A DNA stretch of 61,282 nt, taken from assembly GCA_027533185.1 (NCBI GenBank), contig JAPZTS010000010.1, positions 1 through 61,282 on the forward strand, read 5' to 3'. The stretch is from Leptospira sp. GTDB taxonomy: Bacteria; Spirochaetota; Leptospiria; Leptospirales; Leptospiraceae. Shown in pieces: positions 16,689 to 26,124 of the stretch (its first letter is position 1; every line of letters starts with the position of its first letter). Below the pieces are notes generated by a model that was given only the letters and a program-made list of their open reading frames with translations, ran no database searches and was not told where the DNA came from. Position numbers and translations under genes: made by a program.

Positions 16689-18152
16689 TCATTCTAATTT
16701 AAAGTAACTAATTTCTGAATGGAGTTGTTTCGCTTGTAAATTGAGTCCTTGTGACGTTGCTGAAAGTTCTTCCGAACTTGCAGCCGTGCTCTGAGTTACT
16801 TTATCTAATTCTTTCATGGCAAGTCCTATTTGAAGAACTGTTTCTGCCTGATCTTGATTGGCATCTGAGATAACTTTGATTAAATTTGCAGTTTTGTGAA
16901 TTTCGGGTATGATTTCAGAAATGAGTTTCCCTGCTGTCTCGGCAACTAACAGACTTTCTGTGGATAAAAGATTGATTTCATTGGCGGAAATATTACTTTT
17001 TTCCGCAAGTTTACCAACTTCGGTAGCAACTACGGCAAATCCGCTTCCATGATCTCCTGCACGAGCTGCCTCTATCGAAGCATTTAACGAAAGTAAACTG
17101 GTCTGGGAAGCAATTTCTTTTATCACTCCAATCTTACTTGAAATTGTTCGCATAGCCTGAACAGATTCTTGAACAGAGTATTCCCCTTTACTCGCTTCGA
17201 GTGCAGAATGTTCCGCAATTTCATTTGTTTGCCTTGCATGTTCGGATGTGTCTTTAATCTTTTGAATCATCTGTTCTAAAGAGGCTTCTGTTTCTTCTAC
17301 GGTTGCTGCCTGTTCCGTTGAAATTTTACTAAGTGAATCCGCAGTCATCATAACTTCCGTTGAAGCAACGATTACAGTATCCAAACTTTCTACTACATGT
17401 AATAATACTTTTGTAATATGCTCTAACGTTTCATTAAACTTGTTTTTAATATCTAAAAATCCGCCGGAATAATTCCCAACTAACCTGGCTTTCATATTAC
17501 CATTTTTTAAATTTTCTAAACATTCCAGCAATTCGTCTGTTAACAAAGTAGATTCTATATTTAATACTTTTTGGCTTGTAATGTCTGTTGCAAATTTGAT
17601 TACTTTGTAGGGTCTACCTTTTCTGTCTAGGATAGGATTGTATGTTGCTTGTAGCCAAATCTCTCTTCCGTGTTTATTTATCCTTTTAAATTCGGCTCGT
17701 TGAAATTCACCTGATTTGAGAGTTTTCCAGAATTCTTTATACTCATCAGACTCAAACGTTTCAGAAGAAACGAAGATTCGGTGGTGTTTCCCTCTAATCT
17801 CTTCCAGTGTATAACCCATTGTGGTCAGAAAATTCTGATTTGCATCTAAAATAATTCCATCTAAAGAAAAGCTAATAATGGCCTGTGATTTATCCAACGA
17901 TTCAAGTTGGGAATTGGCATCAGAAACAAAGCCTACAATGGAAGACAGTCTATTTAAATTCGAACTTTTTTCAAGCTGGTAAAGAGAGAAAAACAAGTCG
18001 ATTAGTAAAATCGAATTCAAGAGACCAAATACAAGGTTTAGATATTGTTCGAATGCTTCTAAGTTTTGATGGAAAACGAAATTGAAAAATAGACCAATAG
18101 AAAGCACGAAGGATAGTAAAACTTTGAATTTGTCAGATAGTTTGAATCGCAT
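16689..18152 (-). CDS. PAS-containing methyl-accepting chemotaxis protein
   Basis: 487 residues. Two closely spaced membrane helices (about 9-27 and 37-57) leave almost no periplasmic domain. A cytoplasmic PAS domain follows at about 80-195 (IISFSLDGIILDANQNFLTTMGY and the PAC end VIKFATDITSQK). The MCP signalling domain has its tip near 344-390 ([21 protein letters not shown]). Such Aer-like receptors sense an internal signal such as redox or oxygen through a PAS cofactor. The cofactor here is unknown. GGAG lies upstream of the ATG. It is transcribed divergently from the CsgG-like lipoprotein gene. Confidence 0.92.
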   Translation of the reverse strand: MRFKLSDKFKVLLSFVLSIGLFFNFVFHQNLEAFEQYLNLVFGLLNSILLIDLFFSLYQLEKSSNLNRLSSIVGFVSDANSQLESLDKSQAIISFSLDGIILDANQNFLTTMGYTLEEIRGKHHRIFVSSETFESDEYKEFWKTLKSGEFQRAEFKRINKHGREIWLQATYNPILDRKGRPYKVIKFATDITSQKVLNIESTLLTDELLECLENLKNGNMKARLVGNYSGGFLDIKNKFNETLEHITKVLLHVVESLDTVIVASTEVMMTADSLSKISTEQAATVEETEASLEQMIQKIKDTSEHARQTNEIAEHSALEASKGEYSVQESVQAMRTISSKIGVIKEIASQTSLLSLNASIEAARAGDHGSGFAVVATEVGKLAEKSNISANEINLLSTESLLVAETAGKLISEIIPEIHKTANLIKVISDANQDQAETVLQIGLAMKELDKVTQSTAASSEELSATSQGLNLQAKQLHSEISYFKLE

Positions 18153-18373
18153 GATAGACTCCGCCTATGGTGGTGACAATTCTAGTTCAAATTTGAATGC
18201 AAAATCAATTCATTTTGATCTTGAGAATTGAGAATCTTTTCAATTTCAGATAGAAATGCATAGACTCAGGTTTTTATGGAGCCTTTCCATATTTTGAAGG
18301 GCTTCAACGAAGAAAATTTATTTTTTGCTTGGATTCCCTTTGCGATCTACCCATCTCTATTACGGGTATTATT

Positions 18374-18897
18374 ATGAAAAAAATGAGTCTTACTTTCCTC
18401 TTTTTACTTCTATCTTGTGCTACACCAGCCAAACAAGTTTTGGGTATTCAGGACACAAATAGTGATTCCAAGTTGAATGAGATTATGAAAAAGGAAACTG
18501 TTCATCTATTGGTTTTAGTCCCACGCGAGCTATCAGCAACCACTTGCTCGTTTACGGAAGAGGTATTCACCGGTATATTAAAACAATCCAATATCCAAAT
18601 GGAGTCGCAGTTGCTAAAATTCCATAGCAAAAATCCAAATTTTCATTTAATCGATCGTGATAGTTTGGCTTATTTGCTGGAAGAAATTAAAATTCAGAAA
18701 ACGGGTCTCACATCTGGACAAAGAGCGCAAATTGGCAAAATCTCTGGTGCAAATTATATCATAATTAACACTGGCAATCTAAACTTGACTTAGATTCTTC
18801 ACCTTTTGTCCGAGTTAATAGACTAAAGGTTGTTTTTGATTATCCGGTCCATGCGATAAGGAAACGTATCTATCTTTATGAAAGACCTAAGATGTAA
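18374..18897 (+). pseudogene. CsgG-like lipoprotein with apparent frameshift
   Basis: From ATG 18374 the product has a short lipoprotein signal ending LLLSC (C15). A domain follows whose block FHLIDRDSLAYLLEEIKIQK, then GLTSGQRAQIGKISGANYII, matches the CsgG/HfaB-type family (R-D-x-L...E...G...G...GA-x-Y-I-I-x-G). The frame stops at TAG 18791-18793 right after NTGNLNLT. In the next frame the sequence continues DSSPFVRVNRLKVVF ... RKRIYLYERPKM to TAA 18895-18897, as expected of the family's last strands. So one indel near 18785-18790 splits the gene, or the read has an error there. CsgG-type proteins are outer-membrane lipoproteins. A longer upstream start lacks signal character. Confidence 0.55.
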
Positions 18898-19279
18898 ATT
18901 TGATGTTTTGAACAACTTCCTTTGAGAGAGGTTTAGATAAAAAAGATTGAACAAATTCATATTTTTCTGATCTCTTTTTATCTTCAGGATCTACAGAGGA
19001 CGAAAGGATATAGATTTTTGTAAAAGGGAATTTTGTGTAGTATTTCTCTTTAAATATGTCTAAAAATCCCCACCCATCCAGAACAGGCATATTTAAATCC
19101 AAAAAAATCAACTCAGGCACATTCGATTCTAGTCCTCTGATTAGATTCTCATAAAAATCGACTGCCTCTTGACCGTTCATTTTTGTAAGTGTTTCTTCAC
19201 AAAATTGAGTGAGCTTAAAAGTTATTTTTAAAATCGAAAGAGATGTTGGATCATCATCAATGCAGAGTATGTATTTCAT
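18887..19279 (-). CDS. Single-domain response regulator
   Basis: 130 residues, one CheY-like receiver with no output domain. The acidic pocket IDDD lies at 7-10, the phosphoacceptor is D61 in LIFLDLNMPVLDGWG, the switch Ser/Thr region is ILSSS, and the Lys is in FLSKPLS. The ATG overlaps the TGA of the large CheB-CheR-kinase gene as ATGA, so the two are co-translated, and the kinase is the obvious phosphodonor. Receivers placed directly after a phytochrome-like or PAS histidine kinase (Rcp1 style) usually act by protein-protein contact. The 3' end overlaps the tail of the frameshifted lipoprotein gene on the other strand by 11 bases. Confidence 0.93.
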   Translation of the reverse strand: MKYILCIDDDPTSLSILKITFKLTQFCEETLTKMNGQEAVDFYENLIRGLESNVPELIFLDLNMPVLDGWGFLDIFKEKYYTKFPFTKIYILSSSVDPEDKKRSEKYEFVQSFLSKPLSKEVVQNIKFTS

Positions 19280-22200
19280 TTTTTAATTTTTATTTCAAAT
19301 GTTGTGCCAATGTTTACCTGACTTTCAACACTTATATTTCCACCTAGTGCTTGGATTTGCGATTTAACTAAATACAAGCCTAGGCCTTTGCTATCCGAAT
19401 GGTTATGAAATCTTTGATACATTCCAAAAATTTTATCTTTATGTTTTGTTAAATCTATACCGAGACCATTATCTTCAAATCTTAGAAAATAAAAATCTGC
19501 TGATGAATATGATTTTATTTTAATCTTAAGATTACGGTCAGGAGATCGGTATTTAATAGAATTTGTCATCAAATTCAGGAAGATACTTTCCAAATAAGAT
19601 CTATTGAATACAATCTCATTTGTTTCCTTAAAATGAATTTCAATCTCGGCACCACTTGAAGTGATAATATTTTGGATCTGAGAAATGACGGCTTGGCAAA
19701 TCTGCGTTAAATCGATTTTAGTAAGTTCGATTGATGGACTATCTTTGATGATTAATATTCTAATTAAATCATCGATTGTTTGGTTCAATGTGTCGGTCGA
19801 AACTTTTATTCCATTCAGCAATTCTGACAGAATTGGATCTGATATTGGTAGATCTTCGATGAGATTCAACGATGCTTTTAAATTTGAGAGTGGGGCTCTG
19901 AGATTGTGAGATGTTATATAATTAAATTGCTTTAAGTCCTTGTTATTCTGAGTTAACTCAGAAATTAAAATTTCTTTTTCATTCTCTTCTTTCTTTTTTG
20001 CGGTAATATCTCTTTCTATTGCTATCCAGTGGGTATACCAACCTTTTTCATTTGCCAAAGGAAATATCGAAAACTCATTCCAAAATTCCGTCCCGTCTTT
20101 TTTATAGTTGATTATTTCGACTTGGACAGGTTCCCATCTTAGAAAGGATTTTTTCATTTTTTGTTTTGCAAGTTGACTAGAGTTTGGTCCTTGCAACAAT
20201 CTCGGACTTTTTCCGATGACTTCATTAGCAGAGTATCCCGTCATTTTTGTAAAGGCTTGGTTTACATAGACAATTCTCGGACCTGGCTCCTCAAAAGGTT
20301 CTGCCTCAGTGATGATGACACTTTCATTTGAATTTGTAATTACAGATTCCAATAATTTCAATCGAACTTCTTCTGACTTTCTTTTTGTAATATCTTCAAT
20401 CGCACCCACCATACGAATTGTTCGACCAGTTTGGTCACGAATGACTAAAGCTTTATCGAGTACATTCGCGTATTCTCCATTTGCTTTTTTAAAGAGGTAT
20501 TCATTTTCAAACGTAATTACATTCGGATCCGCAATTGCTTTTTCAATTTTCTTTAAAATTTTATCTCTTTGGTCATCATGAAGTACACCTTTCCACGTGT
20601 CGAAGTTGAGTTCCATTTGATCTATTGGGTATCCAAATATCGTTCGATAACCTTCTCCCCAAAAAAGTGTGTTTTCAATTGCATCCCAGTCCCAGATTGC
20701 TTGGTTTGTGGCTTGTGTTAAAAATTCATACCGTTCTGTACTGATTCGCATTTCTTCACTTACTAACTTTCTCTCGTGTATATCTTGGAAGGCACCAAAT
20801 GCGCGTTTGCATACTCCGTTCTCAAAGATGGCTTGACTCGTTGCTCGCACCCACCGTTCTTTTCCCGTAAAAGTTATAATTATGAATTCCTCATCATACG
20901 GTTTACCAGAGCTAATTAAATCAGAAAATAAACTTTGAATTTTTTCCCGGTGTTCGCCTTCTTTATAAAACAAAATAGCATCGTCGAGACTTGGCTTGTA
21001 ATTTGGTGGCACTTCATGTATTGAGTGCGTAACGGCTGTCCATTGGAGTTCTTGCGTTTCAAAATCAAAGTCCCAACCACCGACTCTTGCCGTTTCATTC
21101 GTTTGTTCCAAAAGTTCTTTTGCCTTTCTCATTTCAATTTCGTAATTGATCGTGTCAGTGACATCTTGGAAGGAACCAAAAACTTTCCGAAATGGCTTTT
21201 TGTCGATTTGTGGTGATCCAATGGCTCTATACCAACGCCTAATTCCTTTTGGGTCTACATATCTTAATAAAAGTTCAAAGGGTTGTTTATTTTCGATAGT
21301 TGCCTCAAAATGCACTAGAATTCTTTCTTTTTCAATCTCGCTAAAGAGATTTGCGATCGATTCTATTGTTTGTGGTTCTGAATCTTTGATGCTAAAAAGA
21401 TTGTACATTTCTTTTGTCAATGAAAAGGATTGTGTATATAAATCATATTCCCAACCACCAACATGCGTGGCTTCTTGTGTCTCTATTAATAATCTTTGGT
21501 ATTTTTTCTTTTCAGTTATATCTCGTACGGATGTAACCTTGAACCTCTTGCCATCATTTTGAATGAGTAGTTTTGAATTTGCGTATATATCTATTACTTC
21601 TTTGTTTTTTCTTTGAACAGTCCATTCCTGCGGAACTTCCTCTGCATCGGCGATAAATTGATCATGCATTTTTTGAGTGGCTTCTCGGTATTCGGGTAGT
21701 ACTACGAGTGTAAACGGTTTACCAATTAATTCCTGTTTTGTGAATCCATAAATATCACAATAAGCCTGATTTACATTTACAAAGATACCAAACTCATCCG
21801 TAATACAAATCCCAGTATCCACAGCATTGAATATGGAAATCAAGAGGTTTTCGGCAATTTTAAGTTGATTCTCTGCTAGTTTTGTAAAACTGATGTCTAA
21901 GATAGAAAAGGAAATCACATCTAATTTTTTACGAAAATCAAGAACCGGAGTAAAATTGAATGCAAAGTCGTAAACCTTACCATCCATATTTCTGAAATGT
22001 GTTTCTCCGGATACTGCTTCTCCATTTTTTAGCTTTTCAAATGCCGATTCTGCATCGACTAAAAACCCTGTTGTAAGAAAATCTTCTATTGAAATTGATT
22101 CCGTGAGGGTTTTATTGAACAAAGTAAAAAAAGTTTCTTTTGCCTTAGTATTGAATCTTATTACTTCTAAATCACTATTTAAAAGAATGAAGGATTGAAG

Positions 22201-24414
22201 GGTATTACTTAAGAGAGCAGTTTGACTTGATTCACGTATTTTTAGTTCAATTTCCTTTCTTTCTAATTCCTCATTTGTGGATTTTAATTCTGAGTAAGCA
22301 ATTTGAATCTCTTCATTGGTAGATTGCAATTCCTCTATGCTTGTCTCTAATTCTTCATTTGTAGATTGAAGCTCTTCATTTGTGCTTTGAACTTCCTCGT
22401 TTAGAGATTGAAGATCCTCATTAGTTGTTTCTAATTCCTCTATATATATTTGAAGGTGTTCCCTTGTTGCAGACAGTTCTTTTTCCAAATATTCAATTTT
22501 TTCTAAAAGTTCTTCTGCACTTTCGTTTCCTTGCGTAACTATTCTCTTTTGGTCATTCGTAAACACTTCGAAAAGAATCATATACATGTCGCTATTCTGC
22601 TGCGTATATAACAAGGGTTTTACTTTAATATTCGTTAGGTAATGCTTTCCCTCGGCTTCAAAGGGAATCAATCCGCTTTTTTGAGACTCTTTTTCCTTCA
22701 TAACCTTGGTTATTAAAACTCTTAACTCAATTTGCAACTCTGGCCTGATCATCTTGAAAATATTTACATTCATGACTCCTCTTGGAAGGCTTAAGAAGAG
22801 ATTGATATCACCGTTGGTCATTTCTATCGAGAACTGATCGTCTATAATTGCATAAGGATAATCGAAGGTATTATAGAGAGTTTCCTTTACCATTTCACTG
22901 ATAGATAAATCTTTCCTTTTCGACTCTTTTGGATAGCTACGAATAGCAACAGGAAGACTTTGTCGGATTCCTGAGAAACGAACGACTTGATTTGCCCCTC
23001 CTCTTTTTCTTTCAAAAATTTTATTTTCAGAGTCCAAAGTAAGAAAAAGGTCACTGAAGTTTCCGATTGTCTCAGACTTACCCAAAAACAAAATTCCATT
23101 TGGATTCAATGCGTAGTGAAATAAAGGGATGATTTGTTCTTGGAGTTTTTGGTCAAAGTAGATTAATAAATTTCGACATACTACCATATCCAGTTTTAGA
23201 AAAGGTGAATTTTTCGTAAGGTCATGTTTTGTAAATAAGATCATAGATCGAAGGGTTTTTGAAATTTCGATCAATGAGTCGCCTTTCATAACATAAAAAG
23301 GTTCTTCTATGGATGGGAAGATAAAATTAGCACTACTTGGATAGACCGCCTTACGTGCGATTGTGATTGATTCTTCATCAATATCAGTTGCAAAAATTTG
23401 AACGTTGTAATGTATTATTTCTTTTTTAAGAATGTTTGCGATAATGCTTGCGATACTGTACGCTTCTTCTCCAGTGGAACATCCAGGTGCCCAAATTCGA
23501 ATAGAATCCCCCTTTTTTTTATTTGATATAATATTTTTGATTTGTTCTTCAATTTTTAAAAAAGCTTTTTCATCTCGGTAAAAAGATGTAACTCCAATCA
23601 ATAGTGTTTCAAAAAGAATTTCATACTCAGCTGGGTTTTTACTAAGAAACTTCAAATACTCAGAAAATTCTCTAATTTTAAAACTGTACATTCGCTTTCG
23701 AATTCTGCGAACAATTGTTGATTTTTTATAATTAGAAAAATCTGTACCCTTTAAATTAGAAAGTGTTATCAGAATTTGTTCTAACGAATCGTTTTCAAAT
23801 TCATCTTCTCGGTTCTCATTCGTAAGGTTACTTGGAATATTCTTATAAGATATAATTTGATCTCCCATTTCTTGTGGCGGGATCACAAAGTGAATTTTTC
23901 CAGTAGCTATGGCAGAGGATGGCATTCCATCAAATTTTGATGAACTAGGGTTCTGAACAAGGGTTAATCCTCCTTTGGAAAAAATAGTACCAACTCCATA
24001 TGTTCCGTCGGAACCAGTGCCAGAGAGAATGATTCCCACCGAACGTGGTCCATACGAGTTGGCTAAGGACTCGAACAGAACATCTATTGATGGTTTAGGT
24101 CCAGTTTGGTATTTAGGTTTGGTTAGAAAGATCCGGTCGTCTTTTACTCTAATTTCTGTATCGGGTGGGGTAGTATAAATAAAACCAGGAATGATTGTTT
24201 TTTCATTTTCAGCTTCCACTACGGGGATCTTTGATGATTTTGCTAAAAGCTGACCCAACATACTTTTGTAAGTTGGGCTTACGTGTTGAGCAATTATGAT
24301 TGCATGGGACTTAAATTCATCTTTTAGATTGGATAAAAAACCCTGGATCGCCTCAAGTCCGCCCGCAGAGGCGCCTACACCAATTACTAAAAATGAGTCT
24401 AAGTTTTCTTTCAT
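19276..24414 (-). CDS. CheB-CheR-multi-PAS sensor histidine kinase fusion
   Basis: About 1712 residues, no membrane segments. A CheB methylesterase domain (about 8-190) has catalytic S16 in GASAGG, H44 in AQHVSP and D136 in SGTGSDG. A CheR methyltransferase follows (about 205-470), with APGCSTGEEAYS as the SAM site. Then comes a PAS-like region (500-620), a repetitive coiled coil (about 635-725, many STNEEL heptads), six PAS/PAC domains (about 730-1475), and HisKA with H near 1503 in TSHNLRAPLS plus a HATPase ending GLGLYLVKSQIQALGG. CheB/CheR/PAS kinases are known but rarely this long. ATG 24414 is preferred over TTG 24429. Confidence 0.93.
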   Translation of the reverse strand: MKENLDSFLVIGVGASAGGLEAIQGFLSNLKDEFKSHAIIIAQHVSPTYKSMLGQLLAKSSKIPVVEAENEKTIIPGFIYTTPPDTEIRVKDDRIFLTKPKYQTGPKPSIDVLFESLANSYGPRSVGIILSGTGSDGTYGVGTIFSKGGLTLVQNPSSSKFDGMPSSAIATGKIHFVIPPQEMGDQIISYKNIPSNLTNENREDEFENDSLEQILITLSNLKGTDFSNYKKSTIVRRIRKRMYSFKIREFSEYLKFLSKNPAEYEILFETLLIGVTSFYRDEKAFLKIEEQIKNIISNKKKGDSIRIWAPGCSTGEEAYSIASIIANILKKEIIHYNVQIFATDIDEESITIARKAVYPSSANFIFPSIEEPFYVMKGDSLIEISKTLRSMILFTKHDLTKNSPFLKLDMVVCRNLLIYFDQKLQEQIIPLFHYALNPNGILFLGKSETIGNFSDLFLTLDSENKIFERKRGGANQVVRFSGIRQSLPVAIRSYPKESKRKDLSISEMVKETLYNTFDYPYAIIDDQFSIEMTNGDINLFLSLPRGVMNVNIFKMIRPELQIELRVLITKVMKEKESQKSGLIPFEAEGKHYLTNIKVKPLLYTQQNSDMYMILFEVFTNDQKRIVTQGNESAEELLEKIEYLEKELSATREHLQIYIEELETTNEDLQSLNEEVQSTNEELQSTNEELETSIEELQSTNEEIQIAYSELKSTNEELERKEIELKIRESSQTALLSNTLQSFILLNSDLEVIRFNTKAKETFFTLFNKTLTESISIEDFLTTGFLVDAESAFEKLKNGEAVSGETHFRNMDGKVYDFAFNFTPVLDFRKKLDVISFSILDISFTKLAENQLKIAENLLISIFNAVDTGICITDEFGIFVNVNQAYCDIYGFTKQELIGKPFTLVVLPEYREATQKMHDQFIADAEEVPQEWTVQRKNKEVIDIYANSKLLIQNDGKRFKVTSVRDITEKKKYQRLLIETQEATHVGGWEYDLYTQSFSLTKEMYNLFSIKDSEPQTIESIANLFSEIEKERILVHFEATIENKQPFELLLRYVDPKGIRRWYRAIGSPQIDKKPFRKVFGSFQDVTDTINYEIEMRKAKELLEQTNETARVGGWDFDFETQELQWTAVTHSIHEVPPNYKPSLDDAILFYKEGEHREKIQSLFSDLISSGKPYDEEFIIITFTGKERWVRATSQAIFENGVCKRAFGAFQDIHERKLVSEEMRISTERYEFLTQATNQAIWDWDAIENTLFWGEGYRTIFGYPIDQMELNFDTWKGVLHDDQRDKILKKIEKAIADPNVITFENEYLFKKANGEYANVLDKALVIRDQTGRTIRMVGAIEDITKRKSEEVRLKLLESVITNSNESVIITEAEPFEEPGPRIVYVNQAFTKMTGYSANEVIGKSPRLLQGPNSSQLAKQKMKKSFLRWEPVQVEIINYKKDGTEFWNEFSIFPLANEKGWYTHWIAIERDITAKKKEENEKEILISELTQNNKDLKQFNYITSHNLRAPLSNLKASLNLIEDLPISDPILSELLNGIKVSTDTLNQTIDDLIRILIIKDSPSIELTKIDLTQICQAVISQIQNIITSSGAEIEIHFKETNEIVFNRSYLESIFLNLMTNSIKYRSPDRNLKIKIKSYSSADFYFLRFEDNGLGIDLTKHKDKIFGMYQRFHNHSDSKGLGLYLVKSQIQALGGNISVESQVNIGTTFEIKIKK

Positions 24415-24590
24415 TGTATATGGAGTCAAAAATTACCATTTTTTACAAAATCTGGAAATAAATTGACATAGCAATAAATTATGATGAAACAATTTATCGG
24501 TTTCAACAATTTATTAAAGAACAGTCATTTTTTTTTAACAGTCGCAATCGAATTAAAATATTTCTAATGCGACGAATTATCTGAATCGAT

Positions 24591-24618
24591 AAACGGAAAC
24601 ATCGAGATGTTTCCGTTT
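24591..24618. repeat. Perfect 13-bp inverted repeat with 2-base centre
   Basis: AAACGGAAACATC, GA, GATGTTTCCGTTT. It lies in the 234-base gap between the CheB-CheR kinase gene and the SDR gene, about 30 bases past the SDR stop in the direction of SDR transcription. As RNA it would be a very stable hairpin able to end SDR transcripts. Neither side has the run of T expected for a classic intrinsic terminator. A protein binding site is the alternative. Confidence 0.75.
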
Positions 24619-24648
24619 CAATTGCAAACGTGTTGCGTCTATTTCACT

Positions 24649-25428
24649 TCAATCGATTTTGTTTAAAAATTTTGCAATCTTTCTGACGATGAACCTGGGA
24701 GTAATTCGTATGGACTGCGCTAAAACAAAATTCAAAAGCCCAGGAATTTTAATTACCCTTTTACCGAACAAAGCTTTTATTCCTGCATTGACAACTTCTT
24801 CTGAACTCATAGCAAGTAGAGAAGATTGGATCAGTTTGCTTCCAGTCATGTTTGCTCTTTTAAAAAATTCTGTTTTTGTGGGACCTGGGCAGAGGCATGA
24901 TACAGTGATTCCGTAATTCTTTACTTCTTCCGCTAAACCTTCGCTAAATGATAAGACATATGCTTTTGTGGCGTAGTAGTTTGTCATCAAAGGACCTGGT
25001 TGGAATGATGCCGTAGAGGCAACATTAAGAATGTATCCACCCTTTTGAAGAACCATATCCTGTAAAAAAAAATGGCAAAGTTCTGCAAGTGTAGTTACAT
25101 TCAATTGAATCATTTTTGATTCTTCGGAAAAAGAATTTTTGTGATATTCTCCGTTTAGTCCATAACCAGCATTATTGATCAAACAAGTAATGTTGATATT
25201 TAATTTTTTGACCGCTTTGTAGATCTTTTCTGCCGAATTGGGAACAGATAGATCTTCAGCGATGACAATTCCATCAACACCATACTTCTGTTTGATTTCA
25301 GTTGCAAGACTTTTTAATTTGTCAGAGCTTCTAGCTACAAGGATAGGGGTATATCCCTTTTGAGCTAGTGAAAGAGCGAAGTCTTTTCCAAGACCTGTGG
25401 ATGCGCCAGTGATTAAAGCATACTTCAT
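24649..25428 (-). CDS. Short-chain dehydrogenase/reductase (DltE/YqjQ-like)
   Basis: 259 residues from ATG 25428 (a GTG four codons earlier is possible). The classical SDR pattern is complete: TGASTGLG at 7-14, NNAGYG at 85-90, active-site Ser around 138-141 (NVASTAS), and Y151/K155 in YYATK. CPGPTKTEFF follows. It should be an NAD(P)H-dependent oxidoreductase acting on a carbonyl or hydroxyl substrate, possibly lipid-linked given the membrane-like C-terminal tail (GLLNFVLAQSIRITPRFIVRKIAKFL). Substrate not inferable. Single gene followed by a strong palindrome. Confidence 0.88.
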   Translation of the reverse strand: MKYALITGASTGLGKDFALSLAQKGYTPILVARSSDKLKSLATEIKQKYGVDGIVIAEDLSVPNSAEKIYKAVKKLNINITCLINNAGYGLNGEYHKNSFSEESKMIQLNVTTLAELCHFFLQDMVLQKGGYILNVASTASFQPGPLMTNYYATKAYVLSFSEGLAEEVKNYGITVSCLCPGPTKTEFFKRANMTGSKLIQSSLLAMSSEEVVNAGIKALFGKRVIKIPGLLNFVLAQSIRITPRFIVRKIAKFLNKID

Positions 25429-25543
25429 ATCCAAAATCACTTTCAGATTTTCTCAACTATGCAATTCTTAAATGAATCCTCTCAAAAAATTTCTTTCGAG
25501 AAAAATTCTGAAATCTTCTCAAGGAGATTGTTTTAAAGGAGTT

Positions 25544-26113
25544 TTATCGAAACCGATTTAAGGATTCCACGTTGTAACCAATTTCTTTCGCATAATTGAT
25601 GTAATTTGACTCTACCGTAGGATTTATCGTTTCTTGCCTGGAAAAAACCCAGAGAAAATTGGGAGTCGGTCCACCGATAAGTGCGGTTTGGTAGTTTACT
25701 CGATCAATCCTAAGTATAATGAAGTCTCCGAAAAAAAAAGGGAATGCAAAACTTACCTTAAGTCTCCCTACCTTGGGGTCTGGAACTAAGGCGACTCCAT
25801 TTTGGGCAGTGATTCCACCATCAGCTCGGATACCTTGGTTTAATACCCCTATTTGTCCGTTCCCATTGTCCGTGTAGGTAGCACTTGATTTTGTGAGACC
25901 TCTTTGGAAACTATTGTCGATCCTTTGTATCTCATTCCAGGTTCCTAAGAATCTCGGAAAATCAACATCTCTTTCCGCGAATGCATCAAAAGGGGAGGTG
26001 CTCGCATAGGAGACAAGACCAAAAAGAAGAAAGGGCTCCCAAACCGGTCGTTCTTCTTTTTTTGTTGGGTTACAAAAGGATAAAAACACTAAAAGAGTAA
26101 AAAGGACTCGCAC
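25544..26113 (-). CDS. Bacterial lipocalin, lipoprotein
   Basis: About 190 residues, GTG start, with signal VLFTLLVFLSFC (C14 lipidated). The lipocalin signature is FPRFLGTWNEIQRIDNSFQRGL, with GxW at 57-59. SATYTDNGNGQIGVLNQG follows, and after an insertion GRLKVSFAFPFFFGDFIILRI, ALIGGPTPNFLWVFSRQ. These match Blc-type lipocalins, outer-membrane lipoproteins that bind fatty acids or lysophospholipids and are often linked to envelope stress. It starts 11 bases after the CrtA-like gene, so the two are probably co-transcribed. Confidence 0.82.
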   Translation of the reverse strand: MRVLFTLLVFLSFCNPTKKEERPVWEPFLLFGLVSYASTSPFDAFAERDVDFPRFLGTWNEIQRIDNSFQRGLTKSSATYTDNGNGQIGVLNQGIRADGGITAQNGVALVPDPKVGRLKVSFAFPFFFGDFIILRIDRVNYQTALIGGPTPNFLWVFSRQETINPTVESNYINYAKEIGYNVESLNRFR

Positions 26114-26124
26114 AGAACTTAGAC

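Noticed and set aside
24623..24637. TGCAA-N5-TTGCG resembling the Zur-like box
   Set aside because: One end mismatched and located after the SDR stop, not in front of any gene.
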